Below, in pieces: positions 28,261 to 38,291 of a stretch of DNA of 64,000 nt. The position numbers and the translations under genes were made by a program. The DNA is from Thalassococcus sp. S3. GTDB lineage: Bacteria; Pseudomonadota; Alphaproteobacteria; Rhodobacterales; Rhodobacteraceae. The stretch is taken from NCBI RefSeq assembly GCF_004216475.1, contig NZ_CP022303.1, forward strand, positions 2,418,001-2,482,000, written 5' to 3'. The notes under the pieces were generated by a model, which worked only from the letters and a program-made list of their open reading frames with translations, searched no databases and was not told where the DNA came from. How positions within the stretch are numbered: position 1 is the stretch's first letter; each line of letters starts with the position of its first letter.

Positions 28261-28992
28261 GGCGCGCACGACCTGAACCGGCAGGATCGCGAAACATCGC
28301 GCATAGCGCGGGATCATCCGACCCGGCGCTCCCAGGATCCGCCACACCCATTCCAGCGCCGCGCGGCGCATCCAAAGCGGGGCGCGGACCTGATGGCCGC
28401 CCAGAAAATCCAGCCCGGCTCCGATCGAAGCAAAGCCGACACGCGGCGCGATCTGCCGGCCCAGAGCGGCGAGGCGTTCCTGCTTGGGCGCGCCCAAGGC
28501 GAGATAGCACAGACCGACATCGCCGGCCTGCAGCTTTTCAAGGATCTCGCGCGCCTCTGATCCGTCGGGATCGAAGATGCCGGACGGCGCGATGGACAAG
28601 ACGATGTCGATCTCCGGCGCTTCGGTCTTCAGCACGCGTTCTGCATCGCTCAACGCCTGCTGCGTGCTGCCGACCAGGGCCACTTTGACACCTTGTTGCG
28701 CCGCCAGCCGGGCCAACGGCAGCACCATGTCCGAGCCCGGCACAAGGTCAACCGGTCGTCCGGCAAGCTGCGAGAGGGCCACAATGGGCCGTCCATCCGC
28801 CACAACCAGATCCTGCGCGGCATAGGCCTGAACGAAATCGCTGTCGCCTTGCATTTTTACCAGATGGTCGAGATTGACGGTCGCCAGGGCAAAGCCTTCC
28901 CCGGCCTGGAACCGGGCCTCGACCGCCTTCATCAGGGCGGCCCGGGTCGGGATGTTGATCCGGATCACGGTTTGATCAAACTGGAACTGCAT
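28234..28992 (-). CDS. WecG/TagA/CpsF family glycosyltransferase (GT26)
   Basis: A 252-residue GT26 protein: ATVNLDHLVKMQGDSDFVQA, VVADGRPIVALSQLAG (with the conserved Asp base), VALVGSTQQALS, LCYLALGAPKQERLAALGRQ and FASIGAGLDFLGG. Family members add N-acetylmannosamine(uronic acid) or glucose to polyprenyl-pyrophosphate-linked sugars at the cytosolic membrane face. Its 3' end runs 27 bases into the convergent GT2 gene. It is divergent from the polymerase-like gene and so probably has its own promoter in the 140-base space. Confidence 0.9.
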   Translation of the reverse strand: MQFQFDQTVIRINIPTRAALMKAVEARFQAGEGFALATVNLDHLVKMQGDSDFVQAYAAQDLVVADGRPIVALSQLAGRPVDLVPGSDMVLPLARLAAQQGVKVALVGSTQQALSDAERVLKTEAPEIDIVLSIAPSGIFDPDGSEAREILEKLQAGDVGLCYLALGAPKQERLAALGRQIAPRVGFASIGAGLDFLGGHQVRAPLWMRRAALEWVWRILGAPGRMIPRYARCFAILPVQVVRALRLRGEKV

Positions 28993-29135
28993 GTCGAAAC
29001 CCTATTCGCAGATCTGGTCCGCGCCATCATATCGCCCTGATTTGCGGCTATGACGTGACGACAGCGGGACAAATGCGTGCAACACTGGTATCGTATCGCG
29101 TCTTTCAACCCCAGATCAGGATCGCAAGCAGAAAC

Positions 29136-30599
29136 ATGCCCAATGCCGTCGCATATCTGATGCTGGCCATCTGGCCGCTGATCTGCGTGGGCCTGTTTCG
29201 CAAGCTCCCGTTCGAGCGTGCGCTGATCTGGAGCATTCTGGGCGGATACCTCGTTCTGCCGCAAATTGCCGAATTCAACCTGCCCCTTGTGCCGGACATG
29301 GACAAGGTCGCGATCCCGAATATCGCCGCCTTTGCGATCTGCGTCTTCCTTCTGGGCCGTCGTGTGTCGTTCTGGCCGTCCGGCTGGCCCTTGCGCCTTT
29401 TGCTGATCGGGTTCGTCTTTGGCGTCGGTCCGACGGTTCTGACCAACCGCGATCCGATCATCTTTGAGATCCTCGCCAATACCGATCCGATCACCTTTCA
29501 CACCGGCTGGCTTCCGGGGCTCAGCCTGCGTGACCTCTTTTCGGTCATCTCAAACCAGGTGATCATGCTTTTGCCCTTCTTCCTGGCACGGCAATTCCTT
29601 TATACCGAAACCGGGATGCGAGAGCTGATCTATGCGCTGTTCATCGGCGGGCTGATCTACACGATCCCTGCCCTGATCGAGATCCGTTTCTCCCCCCAGA
29701 TCAACATCTGGATCTACGGGTTCTTCCAGCACTCGTTCGAACAGATGATGCGCAACGGCGGCTTCCGCCCGATCGTGTTCCTCGAACACGCACTTTGGGT
29801 CGCGTTCTTCTTCATGACCGCGATCATGTCGGCGGCGGCGTTGCTGCGGCAGGCCGAATACAAGGACCGTGTCCGTTACGGCCTGCTGATGTTCTACCTT
29901 TTCGGGGTTCTGATCCTGTGCAAAAGTCTCGCATCCCTGGCCTATTGCCTGGCTTTGACGCCTTTGGTCCTTTTCACGCCGCCCAAATGGCAGGTCCGCA
30001 TCGCCATCGCGTTTGCCTTCGTCGCTGTCGTCTATCCGGTGCTGCGCAATGCCGGCATGGTGCCCTTGGACGATATCCTGGCCCTGGCCGGTCAGATCAG
30101 CGCCGACCGTCAGCAAAGCCTTGGCTTCCGCTTCGAGAACGAAGAGCAATTGCTCGCGCGTGCCCATGATCGCTGGCTCTTTGGCTGGGGGGGCTGGGGG
30201 CGCAACCTGATCCGCGACGTCGAATCGGGGCAGATCCTGTCGATCCCCGATGGACGCTGGATCATCGTCTTCGGCACCTTTGGCTGGGTCGGCTATGTCA
30301 GCGAGATGGGATTGCTTGCCCTGCCCCTGATCCTGCTGGGCTGGCACCTGCGGAAAGCTGACGCTACGTCCATCCCGCCCTATGTGGCACCTTTGGCCTT
30401 GATGCTGGCCATCACCATGGTGGATATGCTCCTGAATGCCATCCTGACGCCCTTTACCTGGCTTCTGGCTGGCACGATCTACGGCTATGTCGAGCATGCG
30501 CGGGGCGCGCGGCGGGATTTCTCCCGCACGCAATTGTTCCCCGACGGGCCCGCGATTGGCCGCAAAGACCGGTCCGAGGCGCCACGCACGCTCCTCTGA
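29136..30599 (+). CDS. Polytopic membrane protein, probable Wzy-like polysaccharide polymerase
   Basis: A 487-residue inner-membrane protein with about 11-12 hydrophobic segments and a central periplasmic loop (roughly residues 340-390 of the open frame, ending FGWGGWGRNLIRD). That layout, with the RDVESGQI and DGRWIIVFGTFGWVGY segments near the end, is typical of O-antigen/EPS polymerases and ligases, which lack strong sequence conservation. In a locus with a Wzx flippase and Wzz it fills the missing Wzy role. The start MPNAVAYLMLAIW is preferred because the first membrane helix follows at once; the frame opens at 29055. An O-antigen ligase is the alternative. Confidence 0.72.
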   Translation: MPNAVAYLMLAIWPLICVGLFRKLPFERALIWSILGGYLVLPQIAEFNLPLVPDMDKVAIPNIAAFAICVFLLGRRVSFWPSGWPLRLLLIGFVFGVGPTVLTNRDPIIFEILANTDPITFHTGWLPGLSLRDLFSVISNQVIMLLPFFLARQFLYTETGMRELIYALFIGGLIYTIPALIEIRFSPQINIWIYGFFQHSFEQMMRNGGFRPIVFLEHALWVAFFFMTAIMSAAALLRQAEYKDRVRYGLLMFYLFGVLILCKSLASLAYCLALTPLVLFTPPKWQVRIAIAFAFVAVVYPVLRNAGMVPLDDILALAGQISADRQQSLGFRFENEEQLLARAHDRWLFGWGGWGRNLIRDVESGQILSIPDGRWIIVFGTFGWVGYVSEMGLLALPLILLGWHLRKADATSIPPYVAPLALMLAITMVDMLLNAILTPFTWLLAGTIYGYVEHARGARRDFSRTQLFPDGPAIGRKDRSEAPRTLL

Positions 30600-30663
30600 C
30601 CCCCTCCGCGGCATTGTTCACGTTTCCGAAATGCCGCACCGAATACCAAAAGACTGTCTCCAA

Positions 30664-30680
30664 TGGGGAAACATTCCCCA
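30664..30680. promoter_or_regulatory. 7-3-7 palindrome upstream of the PKS operon
   Basis: TGGGGAA-ACA-TTCCCCA, a perfect dyad 166 bases before the PKS start in a 247-base non-coding space. It is a plausible operator; two more 7-3-7 dyads lie upstream of the CpsD-like and ExoY-like genes. The binding protein is unknown. Confidence 0.4.
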
Positions 30681-30846
30681 AAAAGGCCCAGAAAATGATT
30701 AGATTTTTACATCAAATCCGACGGGTCCGTGGCCTATTGCTGCCGCGACGGCATGTGCCTTGCGCGCACGTGGGCGGATCGGATTGTCTGGTATCGGTAC
30801 TGTGTCGCGTTTCGAGTGTGGATTATCTGGGTGAGGCATTTGCCAA

Positions 30847-33800
30847 ATGACTGAAACAAGCCGTTCAGACATCGCCATCGTCGGCATGGCGCTGACCGTG
30901 CCCGGCGCGCAATCGCCCGCGGAATTCTGGGACAACCTCAAGGGGGGCGTGGAATCCATCACGCGCCTGGATGATGCCGCGCTGCTGGAGGCCGGAGAGC
31001 GCCCCGACCTGATCCATCACAAGAACTACGTCCCTGCGGCCGCACTTCTGGACGGGTATGAGACCTTTGATGCCGAATTTTTCGGTTTCAGCCCGAAAGA
31101 GGCCGCGATCCTCGACCCCCAGCACCGCAAGTTTCTGGAAACAGCCTGGACCGCGCTTGAAGATGCGGGCCACACGCCCGACAGCCTGAAAGGCCGGATC
31201 GGCGTTTATGCGGGCTGCGGCATGGGCAGCTATTTCTATTTCAACATCTGCTCCAACCCCGATCTGGTGGACGATGTGGGCATGTTCCTGTTGCGCCATA
31301 CCGGCAACGACAAGGATTTTCTGTCCACCCGTGTGAGCCATGTGTTCGACCTCAACGGCCCCTCGATCAACCTGCAGACCGCCTGCTCCACCTCACTGGT
31401 CGCCATCCACTACGCCGCCCGCGCCTTGCGGGACGGCGAATGCGACGCGGCCCTCGCCGGAGGTGTTACCATCGAGTTGCCGCAAGGCCGCGGCTATATG
31501 TTCAAGGAAAACGAGATCCTGTCGCCCGACGGACATTGCCACGCCTTCGATCACCGCGCGCAGGGTACCGTCTTTGGCTCCGGCTCCGGCACGGTGGTGC
31601 TGCGGCGGCTGGAGGATGCGTTGGCCGATGGCGACCACATCTATGCCGTGCTCAAAGGCTCTGCCGTCAACAACGACGGTGCGGCCAAGGCCGGCTATCT
31701 GGCACCGTCAGTGGACGGTCAATCGGCGGCGATCCGGGCCGCGTTGACGGATGCGGGTACGCCCGCCGACACGATTGACTACGTTGAATGCCATGGTACC
31801 GGCACCTATCTGGGCGATCCTATCGAGGTTTCGGCGCTGACGGATGCCTATCGCAGCCAGACCGGGGACAGCGGGTTCTGCAAGATCGGCTCGGTCAAGA
31901 CCAATATCGGCCATCTCGACACCGCCGCCGGGGTCGCGGGGCTGATCAAGACGACGCTGGCACTGAAACACGGGCAGATCCCGCCCAGCCTGAATTACGA
32001 GGCGCCGAACCCCGCGATCGACTTTGACGCAAGCCCTTTCCGCGTGAATGCGGCGCTGAGCGACTGGACCTCTCACAAGGGCCCGCGTCGCGCCGCCGTG
32101 AACGCGTTGGGCGTGGGCGGCACCAACGCGCATGCGATTTTGGAACAGGCACCACAAGCGCAGCCGTCTGAGGAAGCCGACTGGCCCTTCCATGTCCTCT
32201 GCCTCTCCGGCCGGTCCAAAGCGGCTTTGGACGCCAACTCCAAGGCGCTGGCCACGCATCTGCGCGCGCATCCGGATCTATCGCTGGCCGATGTCTCATA
32301 TACGTTGAAGAACGGGCGAAAAGCCTTTGAAAAACGGCGCATTGTCGTGGCCGAGACCCCCGAGGAAGCCGCCGATCTGCTCGACCAGGGTGACCCTCGC
32401 CGCGTTTTTACCCACGACCATCTGGGCGACGCGCCCGAGGTCGTGTTCATGTTCCCCGGCGGCGGCGCGCAATATCCCAACATGGCGCGCGATCTTTACG
32501 AGACCGAACCGGTCTTTGCCGAATGGATGGACCGCGGGCTCGACCACCTCGACCCACAGCTTGACTATAACATCCGCACCCTCTGGCTGCCCGAACCGGG
32601 GGCCGAGGCGGCTGCCGCCGAGACGCTGAAACAGCCTTCGGTGCAGCTTCCGCTGATCATGATCGTGGAATACGCGCTGGCCCAGCTTTGGCAAAGCTGG
32701 GGCGTGCGGCCCGCGGCGCTGGTTGGTCATTCCATGGGCGAGAACACAGCCGCCTGCCTTGCCGGCGTGATGACGTTCGAGGACTGCATCGACCTTGTCC
32801 TGCTGCGCGGACGGCTTTTCGACACGGTGCCGGCAGGCGGCATGCTGTCGGTGTCCATGGCCATCGATGATCTGCGCCCCCTGATTGGCGCCGACCTCGA
32901 TATCGCCAGCGTGAATGCCCCACAGCTTGGCGCGGTCTCAGGTCCGCAAGAGGCGCTGGACCGTCTGGCGGCGGATCTCACCGCCAAGGGTATCGAGCAT
33001 CAGCGCGTGCCCATCGACATCGCGGCCCATTCGCGCATGCTCGATCCGATCCTGGATGAATTCAGAGGGTTCCTCGCCAAACTTGATCTGCAATCGCCGC
33101 AGATCCCATTCCTGTCGAACCGCACTGGCCAGCCCATCACCGACGCGCAGGCCACAAGCCCCGATTACTGGACCGAGCAACTCCGCCGGACGGTGCTTTT
33201 TGCGGATTGCATCACAACCCTCGCCAAGACGAAGGGGCGCGTTTACCTGGAGGTCGGCCCCGGTAAAGCATTGAGTTCGTTGGCACAAATGAGCGATGTG
33301 GTCGAGCCGGGACAAGTGCTCAGCTCGCTTCGTCATCCGGATCAGGAGATGGCCGACGACGCCTATTTCCTCAGCGTGATCGGGCGGCTTTGGGCAACGG
33401 GGGTGGAGGCTGACTGGGCCCAGATCTGGGGTGAAGCGCGCCGCAACCGCGTCCCCTTGCCCACCTACGCCTTTCAGCGCAGCCGCTATTTCATCGAACC
33501 GGGCGAGGCCGCGGCGGCCCCTACGCCTGCATTGATGCGCAACGACGATATCGCCGAATGGGGATACGCGCCCCGCTGGACACCCCGCTTTGCGCCCTGC
33601 GATCTGGACGTAGAGACGGAGTTGGAGCGGGCGGACGCGCAAACATGGCTGATCTTCTCTGATCAGGCCGGCATCGCCGCCCCGGTCATCGACCGTCTGC
33701 GCGCGGCGGGCCAAAGCGTGGTTACCGTCACTGCCGGGGACAGTTTTGCGCAACTCGGTGAAAACGCGTTCCAAATCGCCCCCGAACAGGGGCGCGCAGG

Positions 33801-36800
33801 CTATGATGCGCTGATCGCGGCCGTGACCGAGGCGGACCGCCTGCCCACCCGGATCGCCCATTTCTGGCTGGTCACTGACGCAGAAACCTTCCGCCCCGGC
33901 AGCAGCTTTTTCACCCGCAATATGGAGCATGGATTTTACAGCCTGATGCACCTGGCTCAGGCCCTCGCCGATGCAGAAGACGGGACACCGCGTCATCTGA
34001 TCGCCATCACAAACGGTGCGGCACGCGTGCGCGGCGAAGCGCTGCCTTACCCCGAGAAGGCCACCCTCGCCGGACCTGCCGGCGTCATCCCGCGCGAATT
34101 GCCGGGCGTGACCTGCGCGACCCTGGACATTCAGCTCCCCCAGCCACCCGAACGCCCCAGCGGTCTGGCCGGTCTTTTTGCCAAGACGGAGGTCGCGCCC
34201 GACACGCTGACCACGCCGCTTCTGGAGGATCTGCTGGCGGAGCCCGGCAACCGCGCCGCTGCGCTCCGCGGGGACAGACGGTACGAAAAGACGTACAAAT
34301 CGTACGCGATTTCGGACGAAACGGAAAAACCGGTCTGGCGCGACGGCGGGACCTATCTGATCACCGGTGGCTTTGGCGGGATCGGCCAGACCGTCGCCGC
34401 AGACCTGATCCGCGATCACGGTGCCAGGATCATCCTGCTCTCCCGCTCCGCCCTTCCCGAGCGTGCGGAGTGGGACGATCACCTGCGCCGCCACAGCCGC
34501 AGCGACGCAACCTCTGCCCGGATCCGCGCCGTTCAAACGCTGGAGGCCCTGGGTGGCGAGGTGATGGTGGCGGAGGCCGATGTCTGCCATCTCGACCAGA
34601 TGCAAAGCGCCGTCGCCGAGGCCATGAAACGCTTTGGCCCGATCACCGGCGTGATCCACGCGGCAGGCCATATCAATGACGGGCCGCTTCTGGCGAAATC
34701 GCCGTCGGAGGTGGAGGCCGTCTTTGCGCCCAAGATCACCGGTCTTCGTGTGCTCGACAGCCTGTTCCCGGATGGCGCGCTGGATGTGATGGTGCTTTTC
34801 TCGTCCTCCTCCACCGCGACCACGCCTGCAGGCCAGATCGACTATGTCGCAGCGAATGCGTATCTCAACGCGTATGCGGAGGCCCGCGCAGGCGGCGAAA
34901 CGCGGGTCATGGCGGTGAATTGGGGTGTCTGGTCCGACGTGGGCATGGCTGCCGACGCCATGGCACGGCGCACCGGCGAGATTGAACCAGACCCGATGAC
35001 GCCTTGCGATCAGCCTTTGCTGGATCAAGCGGGCTTCGACGCCGAGGGGAACCGGCGCTTTCAGTCGACCTTCGGTCCGAACGCCTGGGTCTTTGACGAG
35101 CACCGCACCAAGGCGGGCGATGCGCTGTTGCCCGGCACCGGGTTCATTGAGCTGGCCGCGCAGGCGTGGGAGGCGGATCATCCCGGAGAACCCTTTGAGA
35201 TCAAGGACCTCTTCTTCTTCCGTCCGCTGGATATCAGCGACAAAGGCACGCGCGAGGTAACGCTGAGCCTTGTGCGCGAGGCGGGCGGCGCCGCGCTGGA
35301 CGTGCGCAGTGATGCCTCTGCCGATGGGCGCACGGGTACGGTTCTGAATGCGCAGGCGCAACTTGCCCGGCTGTCGCTGGGCCTCAAGCCCGGCCATATC
35401 GACCCCGGCGCCATCGCGAAACGCTGCCCGAAGACAGCAAGCGGGACCACGGCAGAGCGTCTGCGCTCTCCGCAGGAGGCGCATCTGAACTTTGGGGCGC
35501 GCTGGCACGTGCTGCACTCCACGGCTTTGGGCGATGGCGAAGGGTTGGCGCATCTGGCCCTACCCGAGGCCTATCGCGACACCGACGCAGCCTATCGCCT
35601 GCATCCCGGCCTTCTGGACATCGCCACCGGCTGGGCGATGCCCCTGATCGACGGCTATCAGGGCGCGCATCTGTGGGTGCCTGTCTCTTACCGCAGCATC
35701 CGCGTGTTCCGCGCGTTGCCGGCGGATATCCTGAGCTGGGCGCGGATCACACCCGGCGCGGAAGGGTTTGTGTCCTTCGATGTCACGCTCTGCGACCGCG
35801 CAGGTGAGGTAATCGTCGAGATCCGCGATTTCCAGATGAAACGGCTCGACACAAGCGCGGGCTTTGCGGCGCAGAGCGCGATAGACCCGGCCGATATCCG
35901 GGTGGAGGATGCCAGCGGACAACCGCAGGCGCCGCTATCGGCGGATGAGGAGCGATTGCTGCACACGATCTCGCAAGGGATCCGACCGGAGGATGGACCA
36001 AAGGCGCTGACCGCCGCCCTGGCCAGCGGGCTGCCGCAGATGGTGGTCTCCTCCCTGCCGCTGCCGGACCTGATCGCGCAGACGGCGGCAAGCGCGGCGC
36101 CGAAGGCCGACGGCGGACAAAGCTTTGAGCGGCCCGACCTCGACAGCGACTATGTGGCACCGCGCACGGCCATCGAGGACACGCTGGCCGGATTCTGGCA
36201 GAACCTGTTGGGCGTGGATCAGGTCGGCGTGAAGGACAGCTTTTTCGACTTGGGCGGGCATTCGCTGATCGCGGTGCGTCTTTTTGCAATGATCAAAAAG
36301 ACGTATGACGTTCAATTCCCGATCTCCGTCCTGTTCGAAGCCCCCACGATCGAAACCTGTGCCGCGCTGATTGCGGAACGTGTGGGCGATGTCGCACCGT
36401 CTGGGGACGCAGCCCCGGCAGAGGCCAAGCCCAGCTTTACCCATATCGTGCCGCTGCATCAGGGCGAACCCGGCGGCGGAACGCCGTTCTTCATCGTGGC
36501 CGGCATGTTCGGAAATGTGCTCAACCTGCGCCATCTGGCGCTGCTGACGGGCGGCGAACGGCCTGTCTATGGCCTGCAGGCCCGCGGGCTGATCGGGAAC
36601 GATGAGCCACATCGCCGGATGGAAGACGCGGCCCGCGACTACATCGCGGAGATGCGGCAGGTGCAGCCGAAGGGGCCTTATCTGGTCGGCGGTTTCTCGG
36701 GCGGCGGGATCACGGCCTTTGAAATTGCGCGGCAATTGCAGGACGCGGGCGAAGAGATTGGCGCGGTCATCATGCTCGACACGCCCCTGCCCCAGCGTCC

Positions 36801-37284
36801 GACATTAGGAGTACGCGATAAGGCTCTGATAAAAGCGCAGGAGATGCGTCAGAAGGGACCGGCCTATCTGGTCGAATGGGCGCGGAACCGGGCGGCCTGG
36901 GAACGGGCGAAACGGGCCGGTCAGGTTGGGCCCGTATCGGACAATGCCGCCTTCAACAACGACAAGATCGAAGCGGCGTTCTATGACGCGATTGCGCATT
37001 ACGAAGTGCGGCCCTGGGACGGCCCCCTGCATCTTTTCCGCCCACCGCTGGAGAAGCATTGGCGCGTGTCCAGCGGTCAATGGGTCAACCGCGACCGCGA
37101 GTTTGTCTATGAAGATAATGACTGGACGCGCTTCGTGCCGGGCGTTTCGGTCATCGAAGTGCCGGGGGATCATGACAGCATGGTCTTGGTGCCCAATGTG
37201 AGCGTGCTGGCCGGACATCTGAACGCGATCTTCGCCGATGCGGACCGCAGCGCGGCCTGGCCCCGCGCAACGGCGGCGGAGTAG
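30847..37284 (+). CDS. Type I polyketide synthase, KS-AT-KR-DH-ACP-TE
   Basis: A 2145-residue single-module PKS. Ketosynthase (1-~430): Cys180 in QTACSTSL, His316 in ECHGTGT, His356 in KTNIGH. Acyltransferase (~520-880): Ser629 in VGHSMGE, with IAAHS instead of the usual malonyl HAFH or methylmalonyl YASH motif. Ketoreductase: TGGFGGIG near 1175, Tyr1333 and Asn1337 in YVAANAYLN. Dehydratase: His1419 in DEHRTKAGDALLP and Asp1591 in HPGLLDIATG. Carrier Ser1806 in DLGGHSL. Thioesterase: Ser1951 in GGFSGGG and His2109 in PGDHDS. All catalytic residues seem intact, so a beta-hydroxy or enoyl acyl chain can be made and released. KR lies before DH, the reverse of the common order. First gene of an operon with GT2, NRPS, PPTase and flippase. 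Confidence 0.93.
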   Translation: MTETSRSDIAIVGMALTVPGAQSPAEFWDNLKGGVESITRLDDAALLEAGERPDLIHHKNYVPAAALLDGYETFDAEFFGFSPKEAAILDPQHRKFLETAWTALEDAGHTPDSLKGRIGVYAGCGMGSYFYFNICSNPDLVDDVGMFLLRHTGNDKDFLSTRVSHVFDLNGPSINLQTACSTSLVAIHYAARALRDGECDAALAGGVTIELPQGRGYMFKENEILSPDGHCHAFDHRAQGTVFGSGSGTVVLRRLEDALADGDHIYAVLKGSAVNNDGAAKAGYLAPSVDGQSAAIRAALTDAGTPADTIDYVECHGTGTYLGDPIEVSALTDAYRSQTGDSGFCKIGSVKTNIGHLDTAAGVAGLIKTTLALKHGQIPPSLNYEAPNPAIDFDASPFRVNAALSDWTSHKGPRRAAVNALGVGGTNAHAILEQAPQAQPSEEADWPFHVLCLSGRSKAALDANSKALATHLRAHPDLSLADVSYTLKNGRKAFEKRRIVVAETPEEAADLLDQGDPRRVFTHDHLGDAPEVVFMFPGGGAQYPNMARDLYETEPVFAEWMDRGLDHLDPQLDYNIRTLWLPEPGAEAAAAETLKQPSVQLPLIMIVEYALAQLWQSWGVRPAALVGHSMGENTAACLAGVMTFEDCIDLVLLRGRLFDTVPAGGMLSVSMAIDDLRPLIGADLDIASVNAPQLGAVSGPQEALDRLAADLTAKGIEHQRVPIDIAAHSRMLDPILDEFRGFLAKLDLQSPQIPFLSNRTGQPITDAQATSPDYWTEQLRRTVLFADCITTLAKTKGRVYLEVGPGKALSSLAQMSDVVEPGQVLSSLRHPDQEMADDAYFLSVIGRLWATGVEADWAQIWGEARRNRVPLPTYAFQRSRYFIEPGEAAAAPTPALMRNDDIAEWGYAPRWTPRFAPCDLDVETELERADAQTWLIFSDQAGIAAPVIDRLRAAGQSVVTVTAGDSFAQLGENAFQIAPEQGRAGYDALIAAVTEADRLPTRIAHFWLVTDAETFRPGSSFFTRNMEHGFYSLMHLAQALADAEDGTPRHLIAITNGAARVRGEALPYPEKATLAGPAGVIPRELPGVTCATLDIQLPQPPERPSGLAGLFAKTEVAPDTLTTPLLEDLLAEPGNRAAALRGDRRYEKTYKSYAISDETEKPVWRDGGTYLITGGFGGIGQTVAADLIRDHGARIILLSRSALPERAEWDDHLRRHSRSDATSARIRAVQTLEALGGEVMVAEADVCHLDQMQSAVAEAMKRFGPITGVIHAAGHINDGPLLAKSPSEVEAVFAPKITGLRVLDSLFPDGALDVMVLFSSSSTATTPAGQIDYVAANAYLNAYAEARAGGETRVMAVNWGVWSDVGMAADAMARRTGEIEPDPMTPCDQPLLDQAGFDAEGNRRFQSTFGPNAWVFDEHRTKAGDALLPGTGFIELAAQAWEADHPGEPFEIKDLFFFRPLDISDKGTREVTLSLVREAGGAALDVRSDASADGRTGTVLNAQAQLARLSLGLKPGHIDPGAIAKRCPKTASGTTAERLRSPQEAHLNFGARWHVLHSTALGDGEGLAHLALPEAYRDTDAAYRLHPGLLDIATGWAMPLIDGYQGAHLWVPVSYRSIRVFRALPADILSWARITPGAEGFVSFDVTLCDRAGEVIVEIRDFQMKRLDTSAGFAAQSAIDPADIRVEDASGQPQAPLSADEERLLHTISQGIRPEDGPKALTAALASGLPQMVVSSLPLPDLIAQTAASAAPKADGGQSFERPDLDSDYVAPRTAIEDTLAGFWQNLLGVDQVGVKDSFFDLGGHSLIAVRLFAMIKKTYDVQFPISVLFEAPTIETCAALIAERVGDVAPSGDAAPAEAKPSFTHIVPLHQGEPGGGTPFFIVAGMFGNVLNLRHLALLTGGERPVYGLQARGLIGNDEPHRRMEDAARDYIAEMRQVQPKGPYLVGGFSGGGITAFEIARQLQDAGEEIGAVIMLDTPLPQRPTLGVRDKALIKAQEMRQKGPAYLVEWARNRAAWERAKRAGQVGPVSDNAAFNNDKIEAAFYDAIAHYEVRPWDGPLHLFRPPLEKHWRVSSGQWVNRDREFVYEDNDWTRFVPGVSVIEVPGDHDSMVLVPNVSVLAGHLNAIFADADRSAAWPRATAAE

Positions 37285-37289
37285 CGGAG

Positions 37290-38291
37290 ATGAGTGCAAC
37301 CCTTCTCACCATCGTTCTGAACTGGCGTACGCCAGAGATGTCGCTGAAAGCCGCCGAGGCCGCGCTTGCGGATATGGAGGGCCTAGATGCCGAACTGGTC
37401 CTTGTCGACAATGACAGCCAGGACGGCAGTTTCGAGACGATGGCGCAGGCGGCTGAGGCGCGTGGCTGGACGGAAGGTGGCCGGGTGCGCGTGGTACAAT
37501 CGGGGCGCAATGGCGGCTTTGGCGCGGGCAACAATGTGGGCATGCGGCTGGGCCTCTCCTCAGGCGCGGCGCCGGATTTCATCTATATTCTCAACTCGGA
37601 CGCCTGGCCGGATCGGGGCGCCATTCCCGCGCTGCTTGATCATATGCGCCGCAATCCCGGCGTAGGCATCGCCGGCAGCCATGTGCGCGGCGAGGATGAT
37701 GCACCGCATATCACCCTCTTCCGCTTCCCCTCGATTGCCGGGGAATTCGAAGGGGCGGCCCGCACCGGCGTGATCTCTCGCCTTTTGGCCAATGCGATTG
37801 TGCCCTTGCCGATCCCGACCGAGGTGACGGCGGTTGACTGGCTGGCGGGCGCGTCGATGATGATGCGGCGGGAGATGCTGGACCGGATCGGGCTCTTTGA
37901 TGAGACATTCTTTCTTTATTACGAGGAAACCGATCTCTGCCGACGGGCCGCAAAGGCAGGCTGGCGGACCGACTATCTGCCGCAAAGCCGCGTGGTGCAT
38001 ATCGGATCGGTCTCGACCGGTATGAAAACCTGGGCGCGCACGCCGGACTACTGGTTTGCTTCCCGACGCTACTATTTCGTTAAAAATCACGGGGCCTTTT
38101 ATGCGGCCGCCGCGACATTGGCCCGGATTGCCGGGCAAGCGATCTGGGAGGTGCGCCGCGCGGTAAGCGGCAAACCACAGGCCGATCCCGACCGGTTTCT
38201 GCGCGATCTGATCGCGCATGCGCTGCGCGCGCCCAAGCCCCTGAAAAAGACCGCCAGAACGCTGCACCCCGCGACCGAGGACAGACCATGA
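37290..38291 (+). CDS. Glycosyltransferase family 2 (rhamnosyltransferase-like)
   Basis: A 333-residue GT2 enzyme: LLTIVLNWRTPEMSLKAAEA, LVLVDNDSQDGSFETM, IYILNSDAWPDRGAIPAL (the metal-binding Asp region), DWLAGASMMMRREML and FFLYYEETDLCRRAAKAGWR, the signature of WbbL-type rhamnosyltransferases. It lies between PKS and NRPS, five bases after the PKS stop and overlapping the NRPS start by 4 bases. A sugar transferase coupled in this way points to a glycosylated product or to joint synthesis of glycan and acyl chain. Confidence 0.9.
   Translation: MSATLLTIVLNWRTPEMSLKAAEAALADMEGLDAELVLVDNDSQDGSFETMAQAAEARGWTEGGRVRVVQSGRNGGFGAGNNVGMRLGLSSGAAPDFIYILNSDAWPDRGAIPALLDHMRRNPGVGIAGSHVRGEDDAPHITLFRFPSIAGEFEGAARTGVISRLLANAIVPLPIPTEVTAVDWLAGASMMMRREMLDRIGLFDETFFLYYEETDLCRRAAKAGWRTDYLPQSRVVHIGSVSTGMKTWARTPDYWFASRRYYFVKNHGAFYAAAATLARIAGQAIWEVRRAVSGKPQADPDRFLRDLIAHALRAPKPLKKTARTLHPATEDRP

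Noticed and set aside
34270..34330. Repeated GTACGAAAA/GTACAAAT-like motifs near 34.3 kb
   Set aside because: Inside PKS coding sequence and explained by the codons of a YEKTYKSYAI stretch.
32938..35553. 871-residue open frame on the minus strand inside the PKS
   Set aside because: Lies wholly inside a PKS with intact motifs; the translation is Arg/Gly/Ala-rich without any recognised domain, a typical shadow of GC-rich coding DNA.
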